The translations under genes and the position numbers were made by a program. The notes under the pieces were generated by a model. The model did not search any database. It had not been told where the DNA came from and saw only the letters and a list, made by a program, of their open reading frames with translations. From Phytomonospora sp040655735 (lineage in GTDB: Bacteria > Actinomycetota > Actinomycetes > Mycobacteriales > Micromonosporaceae): DNA of 64,000 nucleotides. Shown one piece after another: positions 22,078-31,145 of the stretch. The number at the start of each line of letters is the position of its first letter. The stretch's first letter is position 1. Where the stretch lies: NCBI RefSeq assembly GCF_040655735.1, contig NZ_JBFAKK010000007.1, forward strand, positions 186,001 to 250,000. Direction: 5' to 3'.

Positions 22078-23858
22078 AAGCGAGGCTGACGCCCGGCCAG
22101 CAGCATGGCGGCAAAGACAGCGGCAAACACGTATGCCTCGCACGGCCCGAACCCGCGTCGGACGAGTGTCCGTGGCATTGGCCACTGGTATCCGCGTGAC
22201 GCAGGGGCGACGAGCACAGGCGTGCGGCCAGCGCGGCACTGGCGCGCGGGTCGCCATTCCCTCCCGCCGCAGCCTCGTACCTCCGCTCGGCCCAGCCTCC
22301 CTGTCCTCATTGCTCAGCCGCGCCGTCCGTCACGGCCGGAACGGACGGCGCGGTGGTGGCGGAAGACGCGTCGGCGGCCCCTGGCGCAGTTCGCTCGAAC
22401 TGCGTCCATATGGCTTCGCGGGGCGCGGCCCCAGCCCCGAACTGCGGGCACAACGCGCTGGGACGGAAGACGTGCCGGTTCAGGCTCAGCTGGGTGGGGG
22501 GTCTGGATCTGGCCGTTCACGTCTCCGGTTTCTGGCTCGCTCGGGCCTTCCGCTTCCGTTGCCCGACCACGCAGCTGTGGTCAGCCGCAGCCGCGACGTG
22601 CTGGCGGTGACAGCCGAAGTTGGGGCCTCGGTGGTGGCTGCGGGTGAGGTGCAGGTCAGGTGCGGCCCATTGACGGCCCAGCGGCATGGCATCGTCCGGC
22701 GCGGCCGGCGGGGCAAAGCGCGGCGTCGGGGCCCTAGCTCGGGCGTCACCGGTCCTGCGCAGGTCGCCTCGGCGGCCTACTCGACCACCGGCGTCGGCGT
22801 CCCTCGGTGTTCCCGTCCTAGTTCGCTCGCTGTGCTGCTGTCGCTAGCCTCCCGCCTTGCGGTGCTGGCGGCAGCGGCCGGTGGGGCCACGGTGGCGGTG
22901 GCGGAGGAGTCGCAGGTTGTGTGGCGCGGCCAGCGTGGATTGGCGCGGTGTGGTCCGGCTTCCGGCCTCCGGCGCGGGCGGTGTGGCGTGGCGTGGCGTG
23001 GCCCAGCGTGGCATGGTCCGGCCCGCATGCCCGGCACCCCGGTACCCGGCTTCTCCGGGCTCTTCGGTATGGCTGGCCGAGCGAGCAGGCGTGGTCAGCT
23101 TTCCGCTTGGTCGCGTCGGAGGTGGCGGCTCGGAGGTCTACCGGTGCTTGCTGGCCACGTGGTCCTGGCTAGCCAGCCCTGCCGCGCCGTCAGTTGCGGC
23201 TGGAATGGGGGCTGCGTAATGGCGGAGGAGGCGCAGGGTCTGGCGCGGATGTGCGGATGTGCGGCCGGGTCATGGGTCTGGTTGGTCTTTCCGGCCCCTG
23301 GCCCGGTGTGGCTAGGCGGAGCAAGGCGAGGCGTGGTTCGGCGAGGCCGGGTGGCGCGCCTGCGTGGCCCGGTCACGCGTGGCGCGGTCCGGTTCCGGCC
23401 TGATCCGGCGTGGCTAGGTCCGGAGGCGCGGCCCGGGCTGGCGTGGCGAGCACCGGCCCAGGCCCGGCGTGGTTCGGCGAGGTGTCGTGGCTCGGCTCGC
23501 ATGGCCTGGCCTCGCGCGGCGCAGCCCGGGCTGGGGCGGTGCTCAGAGTGGCGCGTCCCGGTTCGGCTCCGGAGGCCCGGGCTGGCGTGGTTGGGCAAGG
23601 CGTGGAGGGGCGCCCAGCGGGGTGCGGCCTCTCGCTGCTCGGTCCGGTCCGGCTTGTCCGGGCGTGGCTCGGTCCGGCGGCGCGGCGCGGCGCGGCCCGG
23701 TTGGTGTGGTGCACCGTGGCCCGGCCTCGCGTGCGCCTGGGGCTGGCTTGGTCCGGCGTGGCCTGGCCTCGCGCGGTCCAACGTGGTGTGTCGTGTCTGG
23801 TTCCCGGCCTGGTCTGGCGTGGTTGAGCGAGGCGTTGTCCGGTGCCGTGTGCAACAGT

Positions 23859-23908
23859 GAGGCGAGGCGAGGTGCGGCGGGGTGTGGGGAGGCGAGGCGA
23901 GGTGCGGC
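23859..23908 (+). repeat. Two 20-bp direct repeats, 30-bp period
   Basis: 23859-23878 and 23889-23908 are identical and G-rich (built from GAGGC units); the bases after each copy are also similar. Confidence 0.85.
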
Positions 23909-24421
23909 AGGGCGTGGCTCGGTGGAGCCTGGAGCCTGGCTCCGTGTGGTTCTGGTTTTCGGGTTCCTTGAGTCCTCCGTTCCGGCTTCCTGTGGGGCGC
24001 GCTCGCCTTCGAGGGCGGCTGGTTTCGCCGCTTGGCGCCGCAGCGCGGAGTGGAGGGTTCCCGCCCGCCGCGACCGCCTGAGCGCCGGCTGTCCGCGTGC
24101 AGGACCAGCGCGATCAGCGGGGGGGGCAGCCCGGCTGACACCTGCGCGCGGATGGGGCACCTCGGCGCCCAACGGGAATCCTGAGGCTGAGGCTGCGGCG
24201 GCAGACGGGGCTGAGTCCGTCGGGATACCGGCGGCGTTTCGGGTCGGCGGGGCACGCTCAAGACCACAACCCGGCGAGCGCACGCACGGCCTTCGCGGCG
24301 GCAACGGCGGACCCGTCGCACGCACCTCGTCACCGCGACGGCAGCGGCGGACCTTCGGCAGTGCAGGGGAAGACAGAGCGGGGGCCGTCGGGAAGCCGGT
24401 GACCCTTCGGGCCGGCGTGGG

Positions 24422-24519
24422 GCGTGGGGAACCCGCCCGGCACCACAACCCGGTCAACGCCCGCGCGGTCGGCGGGGGGCGTGGGCAACCCGCCCGGCAC
24501 CACAACCCGGTCAACGCCC
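24422..24519 (+). repeat. Two 41-bp direct repeats, 57-bp period
   Basis: 24422-24462 and 24479-24519 differ at one base. The inner word ACCACAACCCGG also occurs at 24263-24274 in a more degenerate upstream copy, so an older, longer repeat unit of about 170 bp may underlie the area. Confidence 0.85.
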
Positions 24520-24754
24520 TCGCGCCCGGCGGGCCTCGGCGGCCCGGCGGACCGGCGCACCGTGGCGTCTCCCGGGAAACCTCGCGCGGCGCGCGGGCCG
24601 GTGCCCTCAGCGACGCGAGCGGGCCCCACCTTGCTGGCCGGCGGAGCGGCCTGTCGGCTGCCGCTGGTTCTCCTCGGCGGTCTTCCGCCGTCAGCTTCCC
24701 GCCGTTCCGCCGTTCGGCCGTTCCCCCTTTCGGTCTGCCGCTACTGCCTGGGTG

Positions 24755-25615
24755 TCAGCGGCCGGGGTGGGTGGCCACTGTGGTGCCGGTGGAGGTGGTG
24801 CCGGCGGAGGTGGTGCCGGGTCTGGCCCAGATGGGGGCGGGGGTGCGGTGGTGTTGGGTGGGGTGCTCGGTGGCGGGTGGGTGAGTGGCGTGGGGGCCGG
24901 TGGCGGGGTGGGTGGTCGGTGGGGTGGGGGCGGCGGGGAGATGGGGTGTGGTGGGTGCGGGCGGCTTGGGGAGGCGCATGAGGGTGGCGGCCAGGAGCAG
25001 GTAGGTGGCGGCGATGAGGGTGGCGCCCACAGTGTCGGAGACGCGGTGCCAGCCGGTGACGATGGTGGAGGCGGCGACCAGACCGATCGCGAGCAAGGCT
25101 GGGGCGGCGAGGATGCCGCGCCAGAAGGGTGGGGCGGCGAGGATGAGCCCGAAGGCCACGGATGCGGCGACGGTGGTGTGCCCGCTGGGGAAACTGTTGT
25201 GCAGCGGCGACCCGCTGCCGTACACGTCCAGATCCGGGCGGGGCAGTGTTTGCTTCAGCAGCTCGGTGGTGGCGATGGAGAGCGCGGCGACGGCGGTGCC
25301 GGCGACGCCGTAGCGGACACGGCGGCGACCACCGGTGTGGTCCCGGGTGAGTACGCCGATCAGCAGGATGGCCGCCAGGGCACCGATGATGAGGGGCGGC
25401 GAGCCGACGAGCCCGAGCAACGCCAGCGCCGAGGGGTGGGGCACGGTCTCGGTCGTGATGTTGAGGCCCTGGTTCTCCAGGGCCTGCCCGGTGTAGGTCT
25501 GCACGGCCACGACGTAGGTCATGACCGCCGCCGAAGCGCACAGCAGCGCGCCGAGCGCGAGGGCGGCGGTGGCGGCCCAGGTGCGGCGGTGGGGCTGGGG
25601 GACGTAGGTGGTCAT
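24755..25615 (-). CDS. PAP2-family membrane phosphatase with low-complexity tail
   Basis: A 286-residue membrane protein. Six hydrophobic helices lie in residues 1-210, with the phosphatase motifs KQTLPRP, PSGH (SFPSGHTT) and HRVSD. These enzymes dephosphorylate lipid phosphates such as undecaprenyl pyrophosphate or phosphatidic acid at the membrane. The spacing of the first motif is shorter than the usual K-x6-RP. The last ~75 residues are a Pro/Thr/His/Ala-rich tail coded by the edge of the repeat-rich block and may be an extension gained from it. Start at ATG 25615. It is 76 bp downstream of the van-like operon on the same strand. Confidence 0.82.
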   Translation of the reverse strand: MTTYVPQPHRRTWAATAALALGALLCASAAVMTYVVAVQTYTGQALENQGLNITTETVPHPSALALLGLVGSPPLIIGALAAILLIGVLTRDHTGGRRRVRYGVAGTAVAALSIATTELLKQTLPRPDLDVYGSGSPLHNSFPSGHTTVAASVAFGLILAAPPFWRGILAAPALLAIGLVAASTIVTGWHRVSDTVGATLIAATYLLLAATLMRLPKPPAPTTPHLPAAPTPPTTHPATGPHATHPPATEHPTQHHRTPAPIWARPGTTSAGTTSTGTTVATHPGR

Positions 25616-25691
25616 GGGTTCATGGTGGGGTGGGGATGTCCTGGAGGGTTCCGGGGAATGTCACGGTTGTGTAACAAGCCACAATTCGGGG

Positions 25692-26177
25692 TCACAGGAG
25701 CGGGCACTGACGGGCTTCGAAGCTGAAGTCGTCGCCCGCGACCAGCACCGAACCGTACCGATCGAAGGCGGCCACCGAACCGTATCGGTTCTCGGCGGCC
25801 ACCGCGGTGCAGACGACCTGGTCCACCGCCAGGCCGCTCCAGCCGGCCACGGAGGTCTCGAAGCGGACCTCGATTCCGTTCCCGTCGGAGAGCACCGAGA
25901 CATCGAAGTCGCCACCGGGCAACGCCGTCCCCAGATCGAACGCGAGCTCCGAGGGGGTCGGCCCCGCCATCAGCATCGCGACAGCCCCGTCAAGGTCGAG
26001 CGCCTCCCCCACCAACCGAGGCTGGGCGACGAGGCGGCCCTCCTCAAGCCAGTAGAGCATCACCTGGATCGTCGCGTGCTGCTTCGGTGCGTCACCCGCC
26101 GGGATCACCTCGCTCGGCCGCACCCCGCACCCCGCCAGCAGCAACAGCCCGCACACCAGCGCCAGCACCCGTTTCAT
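25692..26177 (-). CDS. Small lipoprotein coupled to the sensor kinase
   Basis: A 161-residue lipoprotein: signal peptide (MKRVLALVCGLLLLAGC) with lipobox LAGC, then a ~140-residue domain that resembles GerMN domains (VMLYWLEEGRLVAQPR, AVAMLMAGPTPSEL, VEVRF-like strands). The ATG overlaps the stop of the sensor kinase by 4 bp. Lipoproteins in such positions (CseA, LpqB, the AfsQ lipoprotein) tune their two-component system at the outer face of the membrane; the same is inferred here. Last gene of the six-gene operon. Confidence 0.75.
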   Translation of the reverse strand: MKRVLALVCGLLLLAGCGVRPSEVIPAGDAPKQHATIQVMLYWLEEGRLVAQPRLVGEALDLDGAVAMLMAGPTPSELAFDLGTALPGGDFDVSVLSDGNGIEVRFETSVAGWSGLAVDQVVCTAVAAENRYGSVAAFDRYGSVLVAGDDFSFEARQCPLL

Positions 26178-27583
26178 CGCGACCCTCTCGGCAGCCTCAT
26201 CGTGAACACCGCGCCCCCGCCCTCACGGTTCGCCGCCGACAGCTCCCCGCCGTGCAGCCGCGCGTTCTCCCTCGCGATCGCCAGGCCCAGGCCGCTCCCC
26301 GACGAACGCCCGCGCGCGGTGTCGGCCTTGTAGAAACGGTCGAAGACATGCCCGATCACGTCCGGCGCGAGCCCCGGACCACGGTCGGCGACCTCGATGA
26401 CGACCTCCTCGGCGCCGCCCGACAAGCGCACCTCCACCGGCGCCCCACCGTGCCGCAACGCGTTGCCGACCAGGTTCGCCACGATCACGTCGAGGCGACG
26501 CGGGTCGAGGCGCGCGGTCAGCCTCGCCGGAAGCTCGACGGACACCTGCTCCGACCACCCGCGTGCCCGCAGGCTCGACGCCACCGCCTCGCCCATGTCC
26601 ACGTCGTCGAGGATCAGCCCCGCCGACTTCGAGTCGAAGCGGGAGATCTCGATCAGGTCGTCGACAAGGCGGTTGAGGTTGCGGGTCTCCTGACTGACCA
26701 GCCGCGCCGCCGACGCCGCGTCCCCGGTGAGGTGCTCGGCCTCCTCGTCGAGGACGTCCACGACGGCGGTCATCGCCGCCAAGGGCGTGCGCAGCTCGTG
26801 GGAGACGTCGGCGACGAAGCGCCGCGCGTCGGCCTCGACCCGTTCGAGTTCGGCGACATGGTGGGCGACGGCGTCGGCGCTCTGGTTGAAGGTCCGCGAC
26901 AGGTCGGCGAGTTCGTCGCGGCCGCGCACGTCGAGGCGGATGTCGAGTTCGCCCTGGCCCCAGCGTTTCGCCGCGACCGCGAGTTCCCGCACGGGCCGCA
27001 GCACGCTGTGCGCGGCGAGCAGCGCGAAGATGATCGCGATGACCACGGCGCCGATGCCGGTCCACTGGGCGGTGGCCATGCGGTCGACGCTCTCCTGCTC
27101 GGCGAGCATCGGGCGGGCGCTGTAGATCTCCAGGCCCGAGGCGGTGAGTTGCTTGTCGGGGGTCTGGATCAGGAAGGGCATCCCGATGGTCAGCACCGGG
27201 TCGCCCTCGATCATCACCCGCTGCCAGACGACGCTCTCGCCGGTGCGGATGGCCTCCCGCAGGCTCGTGGTGAACTGGTCGAGCGGGGGTCCGGACCGGG
27301 ACCGGTTCGATCCGTAGACGACGGCGACCTCACCGCCGGCGGCCTCCTGCAGTTCGGCGGCCAGCTGGTCGAGTTCTCCCTGCTCGGGCGGCAGGCGGAT
27401 GGAGTCGGCGAGTTTGTCGACGGCGTTGGTCAGCGCGCCGACCGCCGGGTCCTGGCTGTCGCGCAGGATCGTGGTGCGGGCCTCGACGTAACCGGCGGCC
27501 GCGGTGGCGCCCGCCGACAGGATGCTGATCAGGATGTAGGTGATCACCATCCGCGAGCGCAGGCCGGTACGCAGGAAACCCAT
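26174..27583 (-). CDS. Two-component sensor histidine kinase
   Basis: A 469-residue membrane kinase. Helix 1 (about 12-33) and helix 2 (175-195) enclose a ~140-residue extracytoplasmic sensor domain; HAMP follows (about 196-245), then the H-box FVADVSHELRTPL with phospho-acceptor His262, N-box (NLVGNALRHGG), G1 (DRGPGLAPD) and G2 (GSGLGLAI). All catalytic elements are present. It begins 3 bp after the response regulator stop and overlaps the lipoprotein gene. The architecture is like CseC/MtrB/VanS kinases. In this operon a cell-wall signal is the likely stimulus (inference). Confidence 0.9.
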   Translation of the reverse strand: MGFLRTGLRSRMVITYILISILSAGATAAAGYVEARTTILRDSQDPAVGALTNAVDKLADSIRLPPEQGELDQLAAELQEAAGGEVAVVYGSNRSRSGPPLDQFTTSLREAIRTGESVVWQRVMIEGDPVLTIGMPFLIQTPDKQLTASGLEIYSARPMLAEQESVDRMATAQWTGIGAVVIAIIFALLAAHSVLRPVRELAVAAKRWGQGELDIRLDVRGRDELADLSRTFNQSADAVAHHVAELERVEADARRFVADVSHELRTPLAAMTAVVDVLDEEAEHLTGDAASAARLVSQETRNLNRLVDDLIEISRFDSKSAGLILDDVDMGEAVASSLRARGWSEQVSVELPARLTARLDPRRLDVIVANLVGNALRHGGAPVEVRLSGGAEEVVIEVADRGPGLAPDVIGHVFDRFYKADTARGRSSGSGLGLAIARENARLHGGELSAANREGGGAVFTMRLPRGSR

Positions 27584-27586
27584 GGT

Positions 27587-28270
27587 TCAGCCCGGAGGGA
27601 GCGGTCCGAAGCGGTACCCGAAGCCGCGCATGGTCTGCACGTAGACGGGGCTGGCCGGGTCGTCCTCGATCTTGACGCGCAGGCGCTGCACGCAGGCGTC
27701 GACGAGGCGGGAGTCGCCGAGGTAGTTGTGCTCCCAGACGGCTTGGAGGAGCTGCTGGCGGTTGAGGACCCGGCCGGGCGAGCGGGTGAGTTCGAGGAGG
27801 AGGCGCAGTTCGGTGGGGGCGAGGGCGATCTGGGCGCCGTTCTTGGCCACGACGAGCGCCGAGCGGTCGATGCTGAGCGCGCCGTGCTGTTCGCGTTCGG
27901 CGCGTTCGGCGCCGATGCGGCGAAGGACGGCGCGGATGCGGGCGTCGAGGACGCGGGGCTGGACCGGTTTGACGACGTAGTCGTCGGCGCCGGCTTCGAG
28001 CCCCGCGACGACGTCGATGTCCTCGGCGCGGGCGGTGAGCATGATGATCGGGACGTCCCCGGCGCCGCGGATCTGGCGGCAGACGGCGAAACCGTCGATG
28101 CCGGGGAGCATCAGGTCGAGCACGACGATGTCGGGGACCTCGGCCCGGAACTGGTCGAGGCCCCGTTCGCCGGTGGTCGCGACCCGCACGGTGTGGTCCT
28201 GCCGCCGCAGAGCCATCTGGAGGCCCTCGCCGATGGCGAGGTCGTCTTCGATCAGCAGTACGCGCGCCAC
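27587..28270 (-). CDS. OmpR-family response regulator
   Basis: A 227-residue regulator with an intact receiver (acidic pair ED at 8-9/10, phospho-acceptor Asp52 in VVLDLMLPG, Lys101 in VVKP) and a winged-helix DNA-binding domain (LAPTELRLLLELTRSPGRVL, VDACVQRLRVKIE, TMRGFGYRFG). Cognate of the kinase that follows 3 bp later. It starts 30 bp after the VanX-like gene, so it likely regulates the ddl/vanX-like genes of its own operon. Similar in type to CseB, MtrA and VanR. Confidence 0.9.
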   Translation of the reverse strand: MARVLLIEDDLAIGEGLQMALRRQDHTVRVATTGERGLDQFRAEVPDIVVLDLMLPGIDGFAVCRQIRGAGDVPIIMLTARAEDIDVVAGLEAGADDYVVKPVQPRVLDARIRAVLRRIGAERAEREQHGALSIDRSALVVAKNGAQIALAPTELRLLLELTRSPGRVLNRQQLLQAVWEHNYLGDSRLVDACVQRLRVKIEDDPASPVYVQTMRGFGYRFGPLPPG

Positions 28271-28300
28271 CGGGTCACGTCCTTTCCGGTCAGTCGGATG

Positions 28301-28945
28301 TCAGGTGATCTCCACAGGCCCGTAGCGGGTGTGGGAGGCGTTGAGGGTGAAGGCCCAGTAGCGGTCCCCGTGGGACCAGTGCCACCACTCGGTCGGGTAG
28401 TTGACCATCCCGGCGCCGCGGAGGGCGGCGCTGAGGAGGTCCCGGTTTCTTCGCGCCTCGCCGACGACCGAGGGTGACTCGGTGAAGCAGGCGTTGGCGC
28501 TGGCCTCGGGGCTGTCGTTGACGGCGGTGCCCATGTCGAGTTCGACGCCCTCGGCGGTGCACAGGGTCAGGTCGACGGTGCCTCCGGTGCCGTGCGGGGC
28601 GACCTCGGGCGGGGAGACGTACTTGCTGGCCTCGACGTGCAGGCGGTCCTCGTCCCAGTCCGGGTAGGTGTCGCGCAGCTCGTCGCGGTAGCTCTCGAAG
28701 TACTTGCGCTGGAGGTGCGGGGGCCGGTAGGCCTCGACGATGAGCAGGCGCAGCCCGTCCGGCAGGGAGCGCTGGGCGCTCAGGAGCCGGTCGAGGACGC
28801 CTTCGCGCAGGCGGGCGAACATGCCGTCCTCGTCGGCCAGGCGCGGGTCGAGGCGCAGTTCGCCGACCCGGCGCAGGTCGATGAGGGCCTCGCCGTTGTC
28901 GTGGCCGGGGATGGCGGCGATCCGCGGGTCGGACAGCAGGATCAC
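28301..28945 (-). CDS. VanX-like D-alanyl-D-alanine dipeptidase (peptidase M15D)
   Basis: A 214-residue zinc dipeptidase that cleaves free D-Ala-D-Ala. All catalytic residues can be placed: Arg74 (EAYRPP), zinc ligands His118 and Asp125 (PHGTGGTVDLTL), Glu186 and His189 (EWWHW). Their spacing is the same as in VanX (Arg71, His116, Asp123, Glu181, His184). No signal peptide, so cytoplasmic. The GTG start overlaps the ligase stop by 4 bp (GTGA). Having a dipeptide-destroying enzyme translated with a dipeptide-forming ligase is odd unless they act at different times or on different products. Confidence 0.9.
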   Translation of the reverse strand: MILLSDPRIAAIPGHDNGEALIDLRRVGELRLDPRLADEDGMFARLREGVLDRLLSAQRSLPDGLRLLIVEAYRPPHLQRKYFESYRDELRDTYPDWDEDRLHVEASKYVSPPEVAPHGTGGTVDLTLCTAEGVELDMGTAVNDSPEASANACFTESPSVVGEARRNRDLLSAALRGAGMVNYPTEWWHWSHGDRYWAFTLNASHTRYGPVEIT

Positions 28946-30057
28946 GCGGCGCTCCTCTTGCGGCTGTAGAGCTCGTGGCGCTCGAAGGCCAGGTCGAGGA
29001 GTTCGGCGGTCAGCTGCGCGTAGGTGATGCCGAGCGGTGCCCACACCTTCGGGTACATCGAGTGCGCGGTGAAGCCGGGCAGGGTGTTGAGCTCGTTGAC
29101 GTAGATCTCGCCGGCGGCCTCGTCGTAGAGGAAGTCGACGCGGGCGAGTCCCCAGCCGCCGATGGCGCGGAAGGCGCGCAGCGACAGCTCGCGGATCTGC
29201 TCGGAGATCTCTTCGGGCAGGTCGGCCGGGACGATCATCGGGTCCTCGGTGCCGAGGTACTTCTGGTCGAAGTCGAACACGCCCTCGGCGACGGTGACCT
29301 CGCCGACGACCGACACGCGCGGCTCGAAGCCGCCGAGGACGCCGGCCTCCAGCTCGCGGGCGTTCTTGACGCCCTGCTCGATGATGACGACCGGGTCGTA
29401 GACGAGCGCGGACTTGACCGCCTCGGGCAGTTCGCCGAGGTCGTCGACGCGGCTGATGCCGATCGACGAGCCCATGTTGGCGGGCTTGACGAACAGGGGG
29501 AGTTCGAGGCCGTCGACGAACTCGGCGGGGTTGTCCGCGGCGTTCCAGCGGGCCTCGTCGATCCACACGTGCGGGGTGACCGGGACGCCTTCGGCCTTGA
29601 AGGCGCGCTTCATGGCGACCTTGTCCATGCCGACCGCCGAGGCGGCGACGCCGCAGCCGGCGTAGGGGGCGCCGAGCGATTCGAGGAGGCCCTGGAGGAC
29701 GCCGTCCTCGCCGAAGGGGCCGTGCAGAACGGGGAAGAAGGCGTCGACGGTGTCGACGACCTCTCCGTCGAGGACGATGTGGACCCCGGCGTCCGGGCGC
29801 GCCGAGCGCAGCTCGACGGCCGGGCCGCCGACTTCGAGGCGGTCCTCGATGGCGAGGGTCGCGCCGCTCTGGTTGAGGAAAGCCTTGACGTCGTCTTCGG
29901 GGAGCAGGTGGAAGGAGCCGTCCCTCCCTACGCCGATGACCACGGGCGTGAAGCGCTCGCGGGGAAGGGCGCGGGCGACGCCCAGCGCGGATGCCGCCGA
30001 GACCGTGTGCTCGGCCGAGGGACCCCCGAAGAGGACACCTACACGGATGGCACTCAT
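28942..30057 (-). CDS. ddl: D-alanine--D-alanine ligase family protein
   Basis: A 371-residue ATP-grasp ligase: N-domain VGVLFGGPSAEHTVS, ATP site FVKPANMGSSIGIS, omega-loop FDFDQKYLG, and the C-terminal ELNTLPGFTAHSMYP. The Lys-Tyr pair of the omega-loop and the Met of HSMYP match D-Ala-D-Ala ligases; the His-containing loop of D-Ala-D-lactate (VanA-type) ligases is absent. The Phe before the loop (FDF rather than YDY) is as in D-Ala-D-Ser ligases, a weak hint. ATG overlaps the preceding stop (ATGA). It makes the peptidoglycan stem dipeptide or a variant. Whether this is the only ddl of the organism cannot be told. Confidence 0.88.
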   Translation of the reverse strand: MSAIRVGVLFGGPSAEHTVSAASALGVARALPRERFTPVVIGVGRDGSFHLLPEDDVKAFLNQSGATLAIEDRLEVGGPAVELRSARPDAGVHIVLDGEVVDTVDAFFPVLHGPFGEDGVLQGLLESLGAPYAGCGVAASAVGMDKVAMKRAFKAEGVPVTPHVWIDEARWNAADNPAEFVDGLELPLFVKPANMGSSIGISRVDDLGELPEAVKSALVYDPVVIIEQGVKNARELEAGVLGGFEPRVSVVGEVTVAEGVFDFDQKYLGTEDPMIVPADLPEEISEQIRELSLRAFRAIGGWGLARVDFLYDEAAGEIYVNELNTLPGFTAHSMYPKVWAPLGITYAQLTAELLDLAFERHELYSRKRSAA

Positions 30058-31145
30058 GCCGAAACCTCCTGGTACGTCGAGAGAATCGTGGATACCGAAC
30101 CGGCGTCGACGTTGCCGCCGGTCAACAGGACGCCGATATCGTGCACCCCGCCCGCGGCGGCCAGGGCGAGCGCCCCGGCCAGTGCGGCCGCGGCCGATGG
30201 CTCGACGAGGAGTTTGGCCGAGAAGACGGCCTGTGTGAACGCGTGCGCGATCGCCTGGTCGTCGACCAGGAGGACGTCGGCGATGACGTCGCGCAGGATG
30301 CCGAAGGGGAGTTCGCCGACCGTGGACGGCCGCAGGCCGTCGGCGAGGGTCGGGGCGGGCGGGACGGTGACGCGGGTGCCGGCGGCGAGGCTGCGGTGGA
30401 GGGAGTCGCAGCCGACCGGCTCGACTCCGTAGACGCGCGGTGGGGTTTCCTCGCGTGAGGCGGCCAGGCAGGCACCGGCGACTCCGCCGCCACCGCCGAC
30501 GGGGACGACCACGGCGTCGAGGCGGCCTCCGGCGGCGGCGACGTCGTCGAGGAGTTCGAGGGTGGCGGTGCCCTGGCCGCAGACCACGTCGGGGTGGTCG
30601 TAGGCGTCGATGACGGTGTGGCCGGAGACGGCGTGCAGTTTGGCGACGGTGTCGAGGCGCTCTTCGACGGTGGTGCCGACGAGGTGGACCTCGGCGCCGG
30701 TGGCCGCGATCAGGTCGACCTTGGTGGTGGCGGCGTCGACGGGGAGCACGATCGCGGCGGGCAGGCCGTGTTCGGCGGCGGCCATGGCCACGGCGTAGCC
30801 GTGGTTGCCGGTGCTCTGGGCGATGACGCCCTCGGCGGTGCCGGTCGCGGCGAGGCGCCCGACGGCGCGCATGGCGCCGCGGAACTTGTAGGAGCCGCCG
30901 TGCTGGAGGTTCTCGGCCTTGAGCCACAGGCGCACGCCGGCGTGCTCGTCGAGGGCGCGGGAGCGGACGAGGGGAGTGTGGACGACGCGTCCGGCGAGCC
31001 ATTCGGCGGCGGCGACGACGTCGGCGTACCCCGGAGCCCCGGGCCGTTCGGAGCGTGGAGCCCCGCTCTCCGACGCGCCGGTCTCCGAAACACTGGGGTA
31101 CGAAGCACTGTGCGGGTCGGGTCGACCCTGGCGGTTCGCGCGCAC
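30054..31145 (-). CDS. Fold-type II PLP enzyme: serine/threonine dehydratase or racemase
   Basis: A 363-residue PLP enzyme. The PLP lysine is in GSYKFRGAM, the substrate loop is STGNHGYA, the phosphate cup PVGGGGGVAGA, and TGGNVD lies near the end. These features are shared by threonine/serine dehydratases and serine racemases; no C-terminal ACT domain is present, so it is not a feedback-regulated IlvA. The start is uncertain: GTG 31145 has GGGGAG six bases upstream; the first ~50 residues are not conserved-looking. First gene of the six-gene operon and coupled to ddl, so supply of a D-amino acid to the ligase is possible (inference). Confidence 0.8.
   Translation of the reverse strand: MRANRQGRPDPHSASYPSVSETGASESGAPRSERPGAPGYADVVAAAEWLAGRVVHTPLVRSRALDEHAGVRLWLKAENLQHGGSYKFRGAMRAVGRLAATGTAEGVIAQSTGNHGYAVAMAAAEHGLPAAIVLPVDAATTKVDLIAATGAEVHLVGTTVEERLDTVAKLHAVSGHTVIDAYDHPDVVCGQGTATLELLDDVAAAGGRLDAVVVPVGGGGGVAGACLAASREETPPRVYGVEPVGCDSLHRSLAAGTRVTVPPAPTLADGLRPSTVGELPFGILRDVIADVLLVDDQAIAHAFTQAVFSAKLLVEPSAAAALAGALALAAAGGVHDIGVLLTGGNVDAGSVSTILSTYQEVSA

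Larger units (their letters stand above)
21566..24754. repeat. 3.2-kb gene-free, G/T-rich block of degenerate repeats
   Basis: No believable gene is seen in this stretch between two convergent genes. Long open frames exist on both strands only because stops are rare at this GC content; their products are Trp/Arg/Gly-rich or Pro/Arg/His-rich strings without domains. The plus strand is skewed to G and T (one 60-base sample at 23581 has 29 G, 17 C, 10 T and 4 A). Words such as GGCGTGGC, GGTCCGG and GCGAGGC recur throughout. Three better-defined repeats are listed separately, plus a perfect 10-bp hairpin at 22321-22350. Origin unknown: decayed mobile DNA, repeat expansion or a structural RNA are all possible. 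Confidence 0.6.

Noticed and set aside
21854..23860. A 668-codon open frame on the plus strand in the repeat-rich block
   Set aside because: The product is a Trp/Arg/Gly-rich string with no domain, no ribosome site is convincing, and other frames on both strands are equally open; lack of stops follows from base composition.
23095..24333. A 412-codon open frame on the minus strand
   Set aside because: Pro/Arg/His-rich low-complexity product overlapping the plus-strand open frame; no sign of selection for protein.
24422..24519. Direct repeats considered as a CRISPR array
   Set aside because: Only two close copies with a 16-bp gap, no regular spacers and no cas genes nearby.
28942..30057. VanA-type D-Ala-D-lactate ligase
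   Set aside because: The omega-loop has Lys-Tyr rather than the His-containing loop of D-lactate ligases, and no VanH-type dehydrogenase is present.
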